A stretch of 64,000 nucleotides of DNA from Synechococcus sp. AG-679-B05 (GTDB taxonomy: Bacteria; Cyanobacteriota; Cyanobacteriia; PCC-6307; Cyanobiaceae). Positions 55,113 to 64,000 of this stretch are shown in pieces (the first letter of the stretch is position 1; the number at the start of each line of letters is the position of its first letter). The notes under the pieces were generated by a model. That model was given only the letters and a program-made list of their open reading frames with translations. It searched no databases and was not told the origin of the DNA. The stretch covers positions 1-64,000 of the forward strand of contig QCUJ01000001.1 of assembly GCA_003210795.1 (NCBI GenBank). Direction: 5' to 3'. The position numbers and the translations under genes were made by a program.

Positions 55113-56020
55113 TCCAGCGTTTCGCTGACGCGACCCGTTGCTGGAGACAGCGACGCTCAGTTGTCATTGTTGCTGTACTCAGCAGCTCATGTCTTCTGGT
55201 GCTTGCCGGTTGGACCTTTGCGGATCGTCGTCTGGATTCCGGCGCTGGAGATCAACCGTCCCTGCTTGATCTCCTGGACAGTGTTGGTAAAAGGTCTCGC
55301 GATGGGCTGAAGGGTTCACCCTCAGCACCGGCAACCCGTGCCCCGCGTTCTCGTTCCTGGACCTCTCCCCTGGCGCATCAGTGTGAAGGGATCAATCAAA
55401 AAGTTCTCCAGCGTCTTGAGGGATTGCAGAGCCGTTCCTCAACCTGGCGCCGTTCGGTTGAGATTCATCCCACCAATTTCGGTGAACGCGTCCTGCGCGA
55501 TGCCAATGGTCGATCACTGGATGCATCGCCTCGGTTGGTTGTTCTGCACGAAACCGTTTATGGCATGACCTCGGCGATCAACACCTTCCAGACGCCCCAT
55601 CCCAGAGATGAGGATCAAGTCAGCTATCACACGCTGATCGGCCTTGACGGCCAGGTGGTCGATCTGGTTAATCCGCTGAAACGGGCTTATGGAGCAGGCT
55701 TTTCTGCCTTTCTTGGGGAATGGGCCGTCACCAACGGTGCGTTGAAAGGAAGCGTGAACAACTTTGCGCTGCATCTCAGTCTCGAGACACCTTTTGATGG
55801 CGAGAACATGCAGTCGCGCCATTCCGGCTACACCGTTCGTCAGTACGACAGCCTGGCGTTGGTTCTGTCCGGCTGGCTGAACAGCTTCGACCTCCCAGCA
55901 GCGTCGATAACCACCCACCGCCACGTGGATCTAGGTGGTGAACGTTCTGATCCCAGGAGTTTCGACTGGTCAGAGCTGCAACTTCGTCTTGCAGCCCTGG
56001 GGGATCTCTGCCTGAGCTGA
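55094..56020 (+). CDS. Cell-wall amidase (N-acetylmuramoyl-L-alanine amidase, type 2)
   Basis: 308 residues. The N-terminus (RSVVIVAVLSSSCLLVLAGWTF) is a membrane anchor or signal. The amidase_2 domain spans about residues 150-300: VVLHETVYGMTSAINTFQ holds the first zinc His, YHTLIGLDGQVVDLVNPL and ITTHRHVDLGGERSDPRSFDW the others. It cuts the bond between MurNAc and the peptide. Overlaps the protease gene by 19 bases, suggesting coupled expression. Confidence 0.86.
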   Translation: MVSLPLIQRFADATRCWRQRRSVVIVAVLSSSCLLVLAGWTFADRRLDSGAGDQPSLLDLLDSVGKRSRDGLKGSPSAPATRAPRSRSWTSPLAHQCEGINQKVLQRLEGLQSRSSTWRRSVEIHPTNFGERVLRDANGRSLDASPRLVVLHETVYGMTSAINTFQTPHPRDEDQVSYHTLIGLDGQVVDLVNPLKRAYGAGFSAFLGEWAVTNGALKGSVNNFALHLSLETPFDGENMQSRHSGYTVRQYDSLALVLSGWLNSFDLPAASITTHRHVDLGGERSDPRSFDWSELQLRLAALGDLCLS

Positions 56021-56026
56021 GTCCGT

Positions 56027-56824
56027 TCAGATCAGCGTTGTCAGCCGACTGCGTCGACTGCTGTAGATCAAGCCATGCAGAGCAGGATCCTGCATGTAGC
56101 TCAGGACGCGCGTGGGGTAGTCGAGTTTGCCGTTGTGGAGATAGGTCAGCGTTGCGATGGCCTTGGCATCGTCAATCGACCGACTGGCATTGAGCGGCTG
56201 ATCCGTGCGAAGTCCGAGTTGTCCCTTGAGACGGTGAATTTTGCCAACCAGTACCTCCACGTTGAAGGCCGGATTCAGCAGCTGGTTACGGGCCCATCTC
56301 ACTTGAAGGTCGCTGGGTCGTTCCGGCAGGCGCTGCTGGTGAATCAATTCCGTAATCCCAAGCTGAGCGGGGCCCAGGGTTCGGACTAGACCGGAATGGG
56401 CAATGAACGGCAGACCTTCGCCGGGTTTGGAGTGCTGGATCTCATCAAAAAGAATCGCTGTCACCAGCATCGGATTCACCTGTTGAAGCCTGGACTGGCG
56501 AAGGATCACAGGCTTGAGCTGGCGCAACTGGGCCAGGGTGTTGCTCCGGACCGGCTCAATCCGATCCACTCCTCTGGTCACCAGTTGGGCGAAACGGTGC
56601 TGGGGCCCGTGGACGCCAAAACGACGCTTGAGCAGCTCCAGTTCATCTGGAGAGAACTGCAGCGGATCCGTGGCGGAGTCAGCTGCACTGGCGAGATCAA
56701 TCCCACCAGCGGTGGGATTGTCAGGCAACGCTGACAACTTTTGATGCTCCGGAGACCGGATCGGGGAGCACAACGCGGCGATGGCGATGCCCAGTACTGC
56801 GCTGCGGCGCAGGAGGTCTGACAT
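56027..56824 (-). CDS. Exported lysozyme-fold-like protein (unknown function)
   Basis: 265 residues with an N-terminal hydrophobic segment (RRSAVLGIAIAALCSPI). The middle, VNPMLVTAILFDEIQHSKPG followed by RTLGPAQLGITELIHQ, resembles lytic-transglycosylase or lysozyme-fold proteins, with Glu in FDEIQH as possible acid. No match to a precise family is claimed. Convergent with the amidase gene and probably also acts at the wall. The ATG at 56824 is the start. Confidence 0.6.
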   Translation of the reverse strand: MSDLLRRSAVLGIAIAALCSPIRSPEHQKLSALPDNPTAGGIDLASAADSATDPLQFSPDELELLKRRFGVHGPQHRFAQLVTRGVDRIEPVRSNTLAQLRQLKPVILRQSRLQQVNPMLVTAILFDEIQHSKPGEGLPFIAHSGLVRTLGPAQLGITELIHQQRLPERPSDLQVRWARNQLLNPAFNVEVLVGKIHRLKGQLGLRTDQPLNASRSIDDAKAIATLTYLHNGKLDYPTRVLSYMQDPALHGLIYSSRRSRLTTLI

Positions 56825-56939
56825 GGAGCTGTGTTGCTGTCCGATGGGAAATCCGACTGAAACTAGCTGTGCTGTCCCATCTGACGGGAAAACGTGTCGA
56901 TCGTCGATACCTTCGAACTAACTGCTGCCGCAGCACCTG

Positions 56940-58538
56940 ATGAGCTTCCCGGATTTCAGCGTCAACGACGCGAAGACACAGTGGAAGCGTCTCTGCGATC
57001 TGCTCTGGTTTCACGATGGGCTGGGCGTCTGGCTTGATGTGAGTCGGATGCGTGTCAATGCAGCGGATTTCGAGCGGCTTGAACCCGGCTTCAAAACGGC
57101 ATTCGAGGCCATGCAGCAGCTGGAAGCTGGTGCCATCGCCAATCCCGATGAGCAGCGCCAGGTGGGTCATTACTGGCTGCGAGCACCCGAACTCGCTCCC
57201 AGTGAAACCGTGGGCAGTCACGTCGCCACGGAAATCGATCAGATCGAACAATTCGGCAAAGATGTTCTGAGCGGTGCCATCAAGGCTCCCTGCGGCAAAC
57301 CTTTCACCGATGTGCTCTGGATCGGCATCGGTGGGAGCGGCCTCGGTCCGATGCTGATGGTGCGCGCCCTGCAACGTCCCAATACAGGAATGCCATTCCA
57401 CTTCTTCGACAATGTCGATCCTGATGGCATGAGCACGGTCCTGGCGGGCCTCGGCGACAGGCTCAAGACCACATTGGTGGTCACCGTGAGCAAGTCCGGC
57501 GGGACGCCTGAACCTCACATTGGAATGGAGCAGGCCCGTCTTCGCCTCGATGCAGTCGGCGGTTCCTGGCCGGAACAAGCTGTGGCGATCACGATGGCCG
57601 ACAGCAAGCTGGATCAGCAGGCCTCTCAGCAGGGCTGGCTGAAGCGGTTTGACATGTTCGACTGGGTCGGTGGTCGCACCAGCATCACCAGTGCTGTTGG
57701 TCTTCTGCCTGCGGTTCTGATTGGTTCAGACATCCGTTCCTTTCTCGCGGGTGCTGCCGAGATGGATGTGGCCACGCGTGTTCCGGACCTGCGCCGCAAC
57801 CCTGCGGCTCTGATGGCGGCTGCCTGGCATGTGGCTGGCGATGGTTGTGGCCGGCGCGACATGGTCGTGTTGCCCTATCGCGATCGCCTCGAGGTTTTCA
57901 GTCGTTACCTCCAGCAACTGGTGATGGAGTCACTCGGCAAGCGCCTGGACCGCGATGGAGCTGTCGTGAATCAGGGCATTGCGGTGTATGGCAACAAGGG
58001 CTCCACCGATCAACACGCCTATGTGCAGCAGCTCCGAGATGGTGTCGACAACTTTTTTGCGACATTCATCGAGGTGCTGGCCGATGTGGCTGATATTCCG
58101 CCGATCAAGGGGGAGTGCTCCGGCGACTTCCTTGGTGGTTTCCTTCAAGGCACCCGCTCAGCCCTCACCGAAGGCGGCCGCCAATCGATGACCATTAGCA
58201 TGCGTTGCTTTGATGAATGTCGACTCGGCGCCCTGATCGCCCTGTTTGAGCGCGCAGTTGGGCTCTACGGCGAAGTGGTCAATGTGAACGCCTACCACCA
58301 GCCCGGTGTTGAGGCTGGGAAGAAAGCAGCTGCAGCAGTTCTCGAGCTCCAGACAAGGGTCGAGGAACTGCTTGCCGATGGTGTCGCCAGAAGCATTGAT
58401 GATCTTGCTCAAACACTCGGTGAAAATTCCGAGGAGTCGATGTTCATGACCTTGCGCCACCTTGTCGGCAACAATCGCGGATATGCGGCAGATGGCGACT
58501 GGGCCGAGCCGATCACGCTGCGCTTCAGAAAAATCTGA
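56940..58538 (+). CDS. pgi: Glucose-6-phosphate isomerase
   Basis: 532 residues. Interconverts glucose 6-phosphate and fructose 6-phosphate. IGIGGSGLGPMLMVRAL, VSKSGGTPEPHIGMEQARL, NKGSTDQHAYVQQLRDG (catalytic His) and QPGVEAGKKAAAA (catalytic Lys) are visible. ATG start at MSFPDFSVNDAKTQWKRL. Normal length for the cyanobacterial form. Convergent with leuS, 11 bases apart. Confidence 0.96.
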   Translation: MSFPDFSVNDAKTQWKRLCDLLWFHDGLGVWLDVSRMRVNAADFERLEPGFKTAFEAMQQLEAGAIANPDEQRQVGHYWLRAPELAPSETVGSHVATEIDQIEQFGKDVLSGAIKAPCGKPFTDVLWIGIGGSGLGPMLMVRALQRPNTGMPFHFFDNVDPDGMSTVLAGLGDRLKTTLVVTVSKSGGTPEPHIGMEQARLRLDAVGGSWPEQAVAITMADSKLDQQASQQGWLKRFDMFDWVGGRTSITSAVGLLPAVLIGSDIRSFLAGAAEMDVATRVPDLRRNPAALMAAAWHVAGDGCGRRDMVVLPYRDRLEVFSRYLQQLVMESLGKRLDRDGAVVNQGIAVYGNKGSTDQHAYVQQLRDGVDNFFATFIEVLADVADIPPIKGECSGDFLGGFLQGTRSALTEGGRQSMTISMRCFDECRLGALIALFERAVGLYGEVVNVNAYHQPGVEAGKKAAAAVLELQTRVEELLADGVARSIDDLAQTLGENSEESMFMTLRHLVGNNRGYAADGDWAEPITLRFRKI

Positions 58539-58549
58539 AGCCCTTTGGT

Positions 58550-61123
58550 TCAGGGAACAAGGTTGACCAGTTTTCCCGGCACAACGATGACGCGGCGTGC
58601 AGGTTGTCCATCCAGCCATTTGGAGGCCACCTCGCTGGCAAGCGCCAATTGTTCCAGCGTTGCTTTATCAGCATCGCTGGGAACCTTGATGGTTCCCCTC
58701 ACCTTGCCTTTTACCTGGATCACAAGGTCAACAGTGTCCTGAACCAGTGCCTCAGGATCGAGCACCGGCCAGCTCTGGCGATGGACGCTCTCTGTTCCCC
58801 CCAGCTGGTGCCATAGCTCCTCAGCCAGATGTGGTGAAAAAGGTGCCAGCAAGCGGATCAAGGTAGACAGAGCCTCAACCTGCAACGGTGCACGCAGATT
58901 TCCCAGATCAGCGGCATTGATGGCATTGGTTAGCTTCATCAGTTCCGAGATTGCTGTGTTCAGCTGAATGTCGTCCTGAAGGTCTTCGCTGACAGCGGCA
59001 ATGGCGGTGTGTACCGCACGACGGATGTCTGCCTCAGTCTGGGTGAGAGGGTCGGGTTGTGGTCTTGGCTCAAGGGAGTCGATTTGTCCGGCAGCGGATT
59101 CGACCAGTCGCCAGATGCGTTGCAGAAATCGGAACTGCCCTTCCACATCGGCGTCATCCCATTCGAGATCTTTTTCGGGAGGGGCCTTGAACAGGATGAA
59201 CATCCGGGCCGTGTCGGCTCCGTAACGGTCGATCACCGCAGCTGGATCAACGCCGTTGTACTTCGACTTCGACATCTTCTCGAACAACACCTCCAGTGGG
59301 TCTCCCGTCTCTGGATCCTTCGGTTGATCAGGGTCTGCAACATCGGCCGGGGCCACATAGCGACCAGTGCTCGGATTGCGGTAGGTCGTCCCCTGGACCA
59401 TTCCCTGGGTGAGAAGACGATCGAATGGTTCATTCACATCCAGCAGGCCCCGATCCTTGAGGGCCTTGGTGAAAAAACGGGAATAGAGCAGGTGAAGAAT
59501 GGCGTGCTCGATGCCACCCACGTACTGCTGCACAGGCAACCAGCGGTTTGCTGCCTCTCGGCTGAACGGTGCATCCGTGTTGTGCGGATCGGCGAACCGC
59601 AGGAAATACCAGGAGGAACACATAAACGTGTCCATGGTGTCGGTTTCCCTGCGACCGGGTTTTCCGCAGTTGGGGCATGGCGCATTGACCCACGACTCCT
59701 GCTTTGAGAGCGGTGAGCCACCCTTACCGGAGAGATCGATTCCCCGCGGCAGCTCCACCGGCAGGTCTTCGCGGGGTACAGGCACTGCGCCGCAATCCGG
59801 GCAATGGATGATCGGGATCGGACAACCCCAGTAGCGCTGGCGTGAGATCAACCAGTCCCGAAGCCGATAGGTCACCTTCGCGGACGCCCAGCCTGCAGCG
59901 TCACCCCTCCGTGTGACTTCGGCTTTGGCCGCTGTGGACTCCATTCCATCCAGATCACCGGAATTGATCAACACACCGGCATCAGTCCAGGCTTCGCCAC
60001 TGGAGATCGCAGCCGCCGCTCCCTCCGCTTCGATCACCTGCTGAATCGGCAGGTTGTTGCTGCCTGCAAAGCGGATATCCCTTTGATCGTGGGCCGGAAC
60101 CCCCATCACGGCTCCCGTGCCGTAATCCGCCAGCACGTAATCGGCGATCCAGACGGGCAAGACTTGGTCCGTCAGTGGATTGATCACGCTGGCGCCTATG
60201 GCAACGCCTCGTTTCGGACCATCGTCACTGGTTCGTTCCAGTGCACTGAGCCGGGCGACTTCGGCCTGGAAGTTTCTAACGGCTTCAAGGCATTCCCCGC
60301 TGGTGAGCTGCTCAACAAGGGCATGTTCAGGTGCCAGCACCACGTAGGAGGCCCCGGCGAGTGTGTCGGGGCGTGTGGTGAAAACCGTGATGGGAGTCGC
60401 GTCTTTTCCGACCACCTGGAAGTTGATCTCAGCACCTTCGGAACGACCGATCCAGTTGGCCTGCATGGTGCGAACACGCTCCGGCCATCCCTCCAGTTCA
60501 TCCAGGTCCTGCAGAAGCCGCTCGGCGTAGTCCGTGATGCGAAGAAACCACTGGTTCAGCTGTCGTTGCTCCACCAGCGCGCCGGAGCGCCAGGAACGCC
60601 CTTCGGAGTCCACCTGTTCATTGGCCAGCACGGTCTGATCCACCGGATCCCAGTTCACCGTGGCGTTCTTGCGATAGGCCAAGCCGCCATCGAACAACTC
60701 GAGGAACAACCACTGGGTCCAGCGGTAGTAATCGCTATGGCAGGTCGCCTGTTCCCGATCCCAGTCGATGGACAGACCCAGCTTCTCCAGCTGACCCCGC
60801 ATCTGCTCGATATTGCGGTCGGTCCAGTCGCCTGGATCGATGTTGCGCTCGATCGCAGCGTTTTCCGCTGGAAGTCCGAAGGCATCCCATCCCATCGGAT
60901 GAAGCACAGGTCGGCCGCGCATCCGCTGAACCCGGGCGATCACATCCGTGATCACGTAATTGCGCACATGGCCCATGTGCAGTGTCCCCGAGGGATACGG
61001 AAACATCGACAGGGCGTAGAAGCCGTTGTCGTCGACCGTTTCCGGAGTCGAATCCAGGCCTTCAGCTTTCCAGCACGCCTGCCAGCGCTTTTCGATCTCG
61101 GCAGGGGCGTAACGGCTGTTCAC
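58550..61123 (-). CDS. leuS: Leucyl-tRNA synthetase
   Basis: 857-residue class I synthetase. HIGH-type motif in [17 protein letters not shown], editing domain in the middle, [13 protein letters not shown] as KMSKS, and a C-terminal anticodon domain ([20 protein letters not shown]). Start at [15 protein letters not shown]. Length normal. Only about 50 bases from the hfq-like gene upstream. Confidence 0.97.
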   Translation of the reverse strand: MNSRYAPAEIEKRWQACWKAEGLDSTPETVDDNGFYALSMFPYPSGTLHMGHVRNYVITDVIARVQRMRGRPVLHPMGWDAFGLPAENAAIERNIDPGDWTDRNIEQMRGQLEKLGLSIDWDREQATCHSDYYRWTQWLFLELFDGGLAYRKNATVNWDPVDQTVLANEQVDSEGRSWRSGALVEQRQLNQWFLRITDYAERLLQDLDELEGWPERVRTMQANWIGRSEGAEINFQVVGKDATPITVFTTRPDTLAGASYVVLAPEHALVEQLTSGECLEAVRNFQAEVARLSALERTSDDGPKRGVAIGASVINPLTDQVLPVWIADYVLADYGTGAVMGVPAHDQRDIRFAGSNNLPIQQVIEAEGAAAAISSGEAWTDAGVLINSGDLDGMESTAAKAEVTRRGDAAGWASAKVTYRLRDWLISRQRYWGCPIPIIHCPDCGAVPVPREDLPVELPRGIDLSGKGGSPLSKQESWVNAPCPNCGKPGRRETDTMDTFMCSSWYFLRFADPHNTDAPFSREAANRWLPVQQYVGGIEHAILHLLYSRFFTKALKDRGLLDVNEPFDRLLTQGMVQGTTYRNPSTGRYVAPADVADPDQPKDPETGDPLEVLFEKMSKSKYNGVDPAAVIDRYGADTARMFILFKAPPEKDLEWDDADVEGQFRFLQRIWRLVESAAGQIDSLEPRPQPDPLTQTEADIRRAVHTAIAAVSEDLQDDIQLNTAISELMKLTNAINAADLGNLRAPLQVEALSTLIRLLAPFSPHLAEELWHQLGGTESVHRQSWPVLDPEALVQDTVDLVIQVKGKVRGTIKVPSDADKATLEQLALASEVASKWLDGQPARRVIVVPGKLVNLVP

Positions 61124-61172
61124 GGTTGGACCGAACGGCAGTAAGGCAGAGATCGTGTCACATCCGCAGGTT

Positions 61173-61394
61173 TCAGCCGAGTGAACGGATCACGCAAACC
61201 TGGCGACGGTTGACCAGGGTCGGTCTGCTGCCGGCACTTCGTTCAATCGCCAGAAATTCGGAGTCCTGCCAGATCAGCCGGCCTTCGACACGCTCCGGTC
61301 CTATCACTTCAACACTGATTGGGCTTTGCTCCCTGATCCATGTCTGAAGCAGCCGCACACCCGGCAGACTCGGATCGAGGGGAGAGGTCTCCAT
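61173..61394 (-). CDS. hfq: Cyanobacterial Hfq-like RNA-binding protein
   Basis: 73 residues from the ATG at 61394 ([20 protein letters not shown]). [22 protein letters not shown] and ETVNRR-like [14 protein letters not shown] follow the Sm fold of cyanobacterial Hfq, which differs strongly from the enterobacterial form and has been linked to pilus function rather than sRNA pairing. The ORF-track start at 61445 overlaps dapF's upstream region. Divergent from dapF, 27 bases apart. Confidence 0.85.
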   Translation of the reverse strand: METSPLDPSLPGVRLLQTWIREQSPISVEVIGPERVEGRLIWQDSEFLAIERSAGSRPTLVNRRQVCVIRSLG

Positions 61395-61421
61395 AAGATT
61401 CGAATAAGCAAACGGGTCACC

Positions 61422-62510
61422 ATGCTGCAGTTCAGCAAATATCACGGCCTTGGCAATGACTTTCTGATTCTGGAAGGTCGTCAGGGGCAGCTGCCATCTG
61501 CCATCACCGACCCCGATCCAGCCTGGGTTCGTCAGGTCTGTGACCGTCGCTTCGGTATCGGAGGAGATGGGGTGATCCTGGCCTTGCCGCCCCAGGCTGA
61601 AGGTGATTTGCGCATGCGCATTTTCAATGCAGATGGCAGTGAGGCGGAGATGTGTGGCAATGGCATCCGCTGTCTGGCGCGTTTTTTGGCGGATAGTGAT
61701 GGAAATGAGCCCGGTTTTCGCTGGTCGATTGAGACTCCTGCCGGGCTAATCCGTCCTGAACTGAAGGACGATGGTCAGCTGCTTGTGGATATGGGACCAC
61801 CGTTTCTTGAGCCGGAGACGGTGCCCACGACCTTGCCGTCGGTGGATGGTTTGCCTCGCGGGGAGGCTGAACTCTCCGAAACCCGTCTTTCTGTTGCCGC
61901 TGTTGGCATGGGGAATCCCCACGTGGTGGTTCCCGTGGACGACCTTGATGCCATTCCTTTCGACGCCTGGGGCGCTGCTTTGGAAGTTCACCCTCTCTTC
62001 CCTGCCAAGACGAATGTGCATTTCCTGCGTGTTCACAGCCGAGACCGACTTGAGATTCGTGTCTGGGAGCGTGGTGCAGGTCCAACCCTCGCCTGTGGAA
62101 CCGGCGCCTGCGCCACGTTGGTTGCAGCGGTTCTTCTGGGCTTATCCGATGACCATGCTGAGGTGATGCTTCCCGGAGGACCTCTTCAGATCGCATGGCC
62201 TGACCAACGAGGCTCCGTCCTGATGACGGGTCCGGCGGTGGCTCTTTTCGATGGGGTGTTCTCGCCTGAATTGATGCCAGATGGTTTGTACATCAGTCAA
62301 GAAGGCACTCACGAACCAGTCGTTTCGGAAGCACCATCCGCCACGCCAAACGCTGGCAGTGATCAACCCTTGGATCCTGAGGTAGAGGCCGCTTCTCAGA
62401 AGCAGGTTCAGGCGTTCCTGGAAAGCACCTCCCTCGATTCGATGCTGCAGTTGGCCAGTGAATCTCTGGAACAACGAACCCGGGCCCGCTTCGAACGTGG
62501 AAATCCCTGA
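61422..62510 (+). CDS. dapF: Diaminopimelate epimerase with C-terminal extension
   Basis: From the ATG at 61422 (MLQFSKYHGLGNDFLILEGR) it encodes 362 residues. Both active-site cysteines are visible: NADGSEAEMCGNGIRCLAR and LACGTGACATLVAA. It interconverts LL- and meso-diaminopimelate for lysine and peptidoglycan. The family is usually about 280 residues; here roughly 75-80 extra residues follow, acidic and Gln-rich (PLDPEVEAASQKQVQAFLES...), with no known domain. Its last 14 bases overlap the desulfurase start. Confidence 0.94.
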   Translation: MLQFSKYHGLGNDFLILEGRQGQLPSAITDPDPAWVRQVCDRRFGIGGDGVILALPPQAEGDLRMRIFNADGSEAEMCGNGIRCLARFLADSDGNEPGFRWSIETPAGLIRPELKDDGQLLVDMGPPFLEPETVPTTLPSVDGLPRGEAELSETRLSVAAVGMGNPHVVVPVDDLDAIPFDAWGAALEVHPLFPAKTNVHFLRVHSRDRLEIRVWERGAGPTLACGTGACATLVAAVLLGLSDDHAEVMLPGGPLQIAWPDQRGSVLMTGPAVALFDGVFSPELMPDGLYISQEGTHEPVVSEAPSATPNAGSDQPLDPEVEAASQKQVQAFLESTSLDSMLQLASESLEQRTRARFERGNP

Positions 62511-63669
62511 GATTTATCTGGATGCAGCGGCGACCACGCCGCCACGGCCCAATGTGCTCCGCTGTATGGATCGGATTCAGAAGGATGCCTGGGCCAACCC
62601 CAGCAGCCTTCATGGTCCTGGACTGATCGCTGCTGAAGCTCTGGGGCGTTGTCGCGCGCAGATCGCAGCAGCGCTGAACGCCGAACAAGACCAGCTCATC
62701 TTCACTTCAGGTGCCACTGAATCAGTGCATCTGGCTCTTTTGGGCGCTATGGACCAACAGCCTGTTGGACGCCTTGTGATTTCCGCCGTTGAACATCCTG
62801 CCGTTGAGGCAGCGGCTCAGGTGCTGGTGCAACGGGGTTGGGTACTGGAACGCTGGCCGGTCGATGCGACGGGTGTCTTGAAGTTGGATCAGCTCGATCG
62901 TTTGCTGGCACCACCGACGCGAATGGTGTCTCTGATCTGGGCTCAGAGCGAGGTGGGAACGCTGCAGCCGTTACTGCGCATTGGTGCCGCCTGTCGAGAG
63001 CGCGGCGTTTTGATCCATACCGATGCCACCCAGCTGTTGCCTCAGGGTTTGATCGATTGGTCGTCCCTGCCTGTCGATCTGCTCAGCTTCTCCTCCCACA
63101 AACTTCAGGGGCCGCGGGGTGTGGGTCTGCTGCTTCATCGGCAGGGACTGATCCAGCAGCCCATGCAGGGTGGCGGAGGTCAGGAGGGGGGGCTGCGGGC
63201 TGGTACCGAGCCGGTCGCATTGATTGCTGGACTGGCGGAAGCCCTGCAGACCCTTCCCCACTTCGACCCCTTCCATCAGTCGACGCCCCCTGGAGCAACA
63301 CCTCAGTTGCTGGGTTGGAGAGACAGGCTTCAGGCGCAGATTGAGGCGATCGACGGTGTGACAGTGCTTCATGGAGAGACAACCCCACGCCTTCCCAATC
63401 ATCTGGCCTGCCTGATCACTACGGCAGGTGGCAGTCCTCTTTCCGGTCGCAGACTTGTCCGTGAGCTGGCGCGCCGCAATGTGGCCTGCAGCAGCGGCAG
63501 CGCCTGCCGTTCGGGAAAGGTTCAGGACAGTTCTGTTCTGAGTGCCATGGGAGTTGAAACGGCCCTGCGGCAGTCGTTGCTTCGTTTCAGCCTTGGCCCA
63601 TGGATTGATCTTGCGGTTCTCGATCAGGTGCCGGAGCGACTGCAGCTCGCGATCAGGGCCTGCGCCTGA
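62497..63669 (+). CDS. Cysteine desulfurase (NifS/IscS-type)
   Basis: 390 residues from GTG 62497 (MEIPEIYLDAAATTPPRPNV). PLP lysine in FSSHKLQGPRGVGLL, catalytic Cys in ACSSGSACRSGKVQDSS, and GGGQEGGLRAGTEP are the class I desulfurase pattern. Provides sulfur for Fe-S clusters and thio-modified tRNA. Upstream overlap with dapF suggests co-translation. It is one of several possible paralogues in cyanobacteria, so the exact role is open. Confidence 0.92.
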   Translation: MEIPEIYLDAAATTPPRPNVLRCMDRIQKDAWANPSSLHGPGLIAAEALGRCRAQIAAALNAEQDQLIFTSGATESVHLALLGAMDQQPVGRLVISAVEHPAVEAAAQVLVQRGWVLERWPVDATGVLKLDQLDRLLAPPTRMVSLIWAQSEVGTLQPLLRIGAACRERGVLIHTDATQLLPQGLIDWSSLPVDLLSFSSHKLQGPRGVGLLLHRQGLIQQPMQGGGGQEGGLRAGTEPVALIAGLAEALQTLPHFDPFHQSTPPGATPQLLGWRDRLQAQIEAIDGVTVLHGETTPRLPNHLACLITTAGGSPLSGRRLVRELARRNVACSSGSACRSGKVQDSSVLSAMGVETALRQSLLRFSLGPWIDLAVLDQVPERLQLAIRACA

Positions 63670-63700
63670 GAAGCTACTTAACAGTCCTGACCAAGACTCC

Positions 63701-64000
63701 GTGTCCGACGCCGCCGACACCGCAACTGATGTTCCGGCGTATGTGCTCCCCCCCGATCTGTTGAAGGCGGAGGCCGATCTGCTGAAGGCCGTCAAGGCCG
63801 CTGTGGAATCACCGGATGGAACTAGGTGGGGAGCAACCCTGCGCTTTGAGAATCTTCGGCTGTTGCCCGTGGCCCTGCGTCTGGCGGAAGCGCTCAGCGC
63901 CGTTGACTCCACGTTGAGGCTTCTTTGGCCCGATGCCGGTGCCGCTGCCCTGGCACGACGAGACGCGCCGGAGCTCGCCTCGTCCATCGCTGATTTCAAC
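63701..64000 (+). CDS. DUF1995 family protein, N-terminal part (cut by window end)
   Basis: GTG at 63701 opens MSDAADTATDVPAYVLPPDL, then EADLLKAVKAAVESPDGTRW and TLRFENLRLLPVALRLAEAL, open to the last base; 100 codons visible. I associate this with DUF1995, a family shared by cyanobacteria and plastids and linked to photosystem assembly (LPA3) in plants. Not in the ORF track because no stop is reached. The GTG is 31 bases after the desulfurase stop. Confidence 0.7.
   Translation, partial: MSDAADTATDVPAYVLPPDLLKAEADLLKAVKAAVESPDGTRWGATLRFENLRLLPVALRLAEALSAVDSTLRLLWPDAGAAALARRDAPELASSIADFN

Noticed and set aside
1-64000. CRISPR array, rRNA genes, prophage or insertion sequence
   Set aside because: No regularly spaced repeats, rRNA motifs, integrase or transposase were seen.

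Overview
The window is a typical marine unicellular cyanobacterium, most likely Synechococcus of the marine picocyanobacterial group. Evidence in the sequence: photosynthesis genes (psaK, petN, thf1/psb29), a glucosylglycerol synthesis and uptake operon (ggpS with a sugar-type ABC transporter), purK followed by a 6S-RNA-like non-coding stretch, cyanobacterial orphan families (DUF2256, DUF3110, DUF3593, DUF2499, DUF1995), a cyanobacterial Hfq-like protein, and tightly packed, overlapping genes.

Layout. 1-6.5 kb: 3' part of acsA, a TPM-domain membrane protein, a MidA-type methyltransferase, aroB, a lone sugar-ABC permease and purK. 6.5-13.5 kb: a visibly AT-richer accessory stretch with no long gene. 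It begins right after the probable 6S RNA and holds small ORFans, two copies of an unnamed EF-hand-loop-like family (one intact, one frameshifted), a frameshifted metallothionein, tiny single-membrane-span ORFs and palindromic repeats. 13.5-28.7 kb: clpS, petN, thf1, clpP and a DUF2256 protein, ftsH, a MacB-like permease, pyk, a MazG-like hydrolase, yggT, scpB, ilvA, dxs, a geranylgeranyl-reductase-like flavoprotein, psaK and the DUF3593/DUF2499 pair. 28.7-35.8 kb: csaB, then the five-gene compatible-solute operon ggpS-ggtB-ggtC-ggtD-ggtA, then a lumen-type peroxiredoxin. 35.8-43.9 kb: rpmB, htpG, a bacterial-type ferredoxin, hisZ, an inositol-monophosphatase-like enzyme, a 2Fe-2S ferredoxin, tRNA-Ser(GGA) and pstBAC without pstS. 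43.9-64 kb: dnaK with a J-domain partner, DUF3110, murQ, mtnP, a cyclophilin, ribBA, argC, purN, an M61-PDZ protease, a cell-wall amidase, a lysozyme-fold-like protein, pgi, leuS, an hfq-like gene, dapF with a long C-terminal tail, a cysteine desulfurase and the start of a DUF1995 gene.

Functional themes are photosynthetic membrane upkeep and proteolysis (Thf1, FtsH, ClpP/ClpS, PetN, PsaK), salt acclimation (GgpS plus transporter), phosphate uptake, chaperones, and amino-acid, purine, riboflavin and isoprenoid synthesis. The most unusual material is in the 6.5-13.5 kb accessory stretch. Outside it, the ribBA start (no ATG, GTG or TTG at the expected position) and the dapF C-terminal extension deserve a second look. 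All gene calls come from reading the sequence and from memory of families; no database search was run.
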